This document shows, piece by piece, positions 6,163-7,398 of a stretch of DNA of 7,398 nt. The position numbers were made by a program, and so were the translations under genes. Numbering within the stretch: position 1 is the first letter of the stretch; each line of letters begins with the position of its first letter. Source of the DNA: an uncultured Rubrobacteraceae bacterium (GTDB taxonomy: Bacteria; Actinomycetota; Rubrobacteria; Rubrobacterales; Rubrobacteraceae); NCBI GenBank assembly GCA_902805985.1, contig CADCUW010000118.1, positions 1 through 7,398 on the forward strand. Direction: 5' to 3'. The notes under the pieces are model-generated. The model was given only the letters and a program-made list of their open reading frames with translations, was not told the DNA's origin and did not search any database.

Positions 6163-7044
6163 GTGGTAGGCCACATGGATCTCAACGAGCAGTCAGACAG
6201 GGATTTTACGCGGGCGCGCAGGAGGGCTTTCCTGCGGCGCATCGGGGCGTATCTGCGCAGGGACCCCGGTTCAAACCAGCTCCTCTCCTTCGACGAGGTC
6301 AAGGACGCTCTAGGGGTCATCCAGCAGGTCCACATCGGCCTCCGGGAGGTGCCCGTCTCGAAGATAGTCGGCAGCGTCGGACGCCACAGGGACTTTGACC
6401 GGGCTTTCCTGCCGTCGAAGCCCGACCTCGGCACCCGCTGGAAGCGCATAGACCAGCTCATGCACCAGGCCCAGGACCTGCCGCCGGTGAGCCTGTTCAA
6501 GATCGGGGACGCCTACTTCGTCAACGACGGCAACCACCGCGTCTCCGTCGCCCGGCAGCAGGGCATCGAGGTGCTGGACGCGGACGTCGTCGAGCTGCGC
6601 AGCCGGGTGCCGGTGGACTCGGCGCTCACGGCCGAGGACCTGTTGCACAAGCTGGAGCACCGGCACCTCCTGGAGCGGCTCCCGCTCGACCGGGTGTTGC
6701 CGGAGATCAAGATCCAGTTCTCAGACGTCGCGGACTACCGCAGGCTCGCGACGTTTATCGAGGCGCACGGGTTCAGGATCTCCCAGCTATGGCGGCGGTA
6801 CGTCTCCGTGGAGGAGGTCTTGCGGGACTGGTACGAGTACGGCTACAGGCCCATAGCCGAGATGATCCGGGAGGAGCGCATCCTGGACGCCTTCCCCGGG
6901 CGGACCGAGATCGACCTGTACCTCTGGATCGTGAACCACCGCGAACGCCTGGCGCTCGACGCCCGCGACGAGAGGATCTCGCCTCAGGCCGCCAAGGACG
7001 ACATCTTGAAGCAAGGTCGTCGCCGCCCCCGCGGACGCGCGTGA
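6163..7044 (+). CDS. ParB/sulfiredoxin-like core-domain protein of unknown function
   Basis: The product is a 293-aa soluble protein. The N-terminal 35 residues are rich in Arg (RRRAFLRRIGAYLRR). Residues 61-74 (REVPVSKIVGSVGR) and 107-134, centred on LFKIGDAYFVNDGNHRVSVA (111-130), have the look of the ParB N-terminal/sulfiredoxin fold, in which the second block binds a nucleotide. A helical C-terminal part (about 155-280) follows, with no recognisable helix-turn-helix, and the tail is basic (GRRRPRGRA). A true chromosome-partition ParB is unlikely: no parA neighbour, no ParB DNA-binding domain, and no parS-like palindrome seen. Similar proteins occur, as I recall, in Chloroflexi and actinobacteria without known roles. 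The start is GTG 6163 or ATG 6175; an in-frame TAG at 6151 limits the choice, and neither has a strong ribosome site. The stop overlaps the next start as GTGA, so translation of the two is probably coupled. Confidence 0.7.
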   Translation: MVGHMDLNEQSDRDFTRARRRAFLRRIGAYLRRDPGSNQLLSFDEVKDALGVIQQVHIGLREVPVSKIVGSVGRHRDFDRAFLPSKPDLGTRWKRIDQLMHQAQDLPPVSLFKIGDAYFVNDGNHRVSVARQQGIEVLDADVVELRSRVPVDSALTAEDLLHKLEHRHLLERLPLDRVLPEIKIQFSDVADYRRLATFIEAHGFRISQLWRRYVSVEEVLRDWYEYGYRPIAEMIREERILDAFPGRTEIDLYLWIVNHRERLALDARDERISPQAAKDDILKQGRRRPRGRA

Positions 7045-7398
7045 GCGCCGGGGGTTCCGGCGTCTCCCCTCTAGGCGCCTTCGCGGTGATCTGGGACCCG
7101 GTCCGGACGCTGCGAGGGGTAGCTGAAGAACGCCGGGCGTTTCCCGGCTTCGTGGTGGTCACCCTCTACGCGGGCCTGAGCCTCGTCGTGAGCACGGCCT
7201 TCGTGCTCGGCGGCGCAACGCGCCGCTCGATGGAGCAGCAACCGCCGCAACCCGGGCTCCCGCCGGGCTTTGAGGACACCTTCGCGAGGGTGGCGGAGGT
7301 CGCGGTCCCGGCCCTCGCGGCCCTCTCGCCGTTCGCGATCTGGCTCGTGGTCTCGCTGCTGATGCAGCTCGCGACGCGCTTTTTCGGGGGCGCCGGGC
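7041..7398 (+). CDS. Probable YIP1-family membrane protein (N-terminal part, runs off window end)
   Basis: A frame opens at GTG 7041, overlapping the preceding TGA by 4 nt, and stays open through the last base, giving 119 residues. The N-terminus GAFAVIWDPVRTLRGVAEER is a short cytoplasmic segment of the kind seen before the first helix in bacterial YIP1-domain proteins. It is followed by a hydrophobic helix at about 34-58 (VVVTLYAGLSLVVSTAFVLG), a hydrophilic Pro/Gln-rich loop (about 62-80), and a second hydrophobic stretch at about 87-112 with FAIWLVVSLLMQLATRFFGG. The W followed by a helix ending in FGG fits the YIP1 pattern as I know it. YIP1 proteins are polytopic and mostly uncharacterised in bacteria. 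The remaining helices are outside the window, so the family call is moderate; that this is a real membrane-protein gene is firmer. Confidence 0.65.
   Translation, partial: MSAGGSGVSPLGAFAVIWDPVRTLRGVAEERRAFPGFVVVTLYAGLSLVVSTAFVLGGATRRSMEQQPPQPGLPPGFEDTFARVAEVAVPALAALSPFAIWLVVSLLMQLATRFFGGAG

Noticed and set aside
6163..7044. Chromosome partition ParB
   Set aside because: There is no adjacent parA, no ParB-type helix-turn-helix domain and no parS-like palindrome; only the N-terminal ParB/sulfiredoxin-like pattern is present.

Overview
The window is uniformly very GC-rich, with heavy G/C at codon third positions, frequent GTG/TTG starts and tightly overlapping genes. This suggests a high-GC actinobacterium. 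A Rubrobacter-like lineage is my guess from style and gene content; nothing in the window proves it. No tRNA, rRNA, CRISPR array, insertion sequence or phage gene is visible, and base composition does not shift in a way that suggests recent transfer.

Region 1 (1-3486, + strand) is an ABC importer operon cut at its left end. It holds the C-terminal part of a YnjB-like substrate-binding protein, two separate membrane permeases each with a textbook EAA loop, and a full-length ATPase with a C-terminal TOBE-type region. Gaps are 3 nt, -8 nt and -1 nt, so co-transcription and translational coupling are very likely. The order matches the E. coli ynjBCD idea, but the fused double permease YnjC is split into two genes here and the ATPase is longer than YnjD. 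The substrate cannot be read from the sequence.

Region 2 (3487-3799) is a gene-free stretch between convergent genes. It contains several short GC-rich inverted repeats but no hairpin followed by a T-run.

Region 3 (3800-5279, - strand) reads as a secreted matrixin-like zinc metalloprotease followed 76 nt downstream by a Nudix hydrolase of the ADP-ribose-pyrophosphatase-like type. The two could share a transcript but have no obvious functional link.

Region 4 (5280-5488) is the divergent spacer. It is the most AT-rich non-coding patch and carries two clean inverted repeats.

Region 5 (5489-7398, + strand) carries a small metallophosphoesterase with a variant first metal motif, then a 293-aa protein with a ParB/sulfiredoxin-like core and no recognised partner domain. 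That gene overlaps by 4 nt a membrane protein, probably of the YIP1 family, that runs off the right end. This last trio is the least understood part of the window. I found no convincing evidence for a wholly new system; the best leads are the ParB-like/YIP1 gene pair, the variant phosphoesterase and the unusual architecture of the YnjBCD-like transporter.
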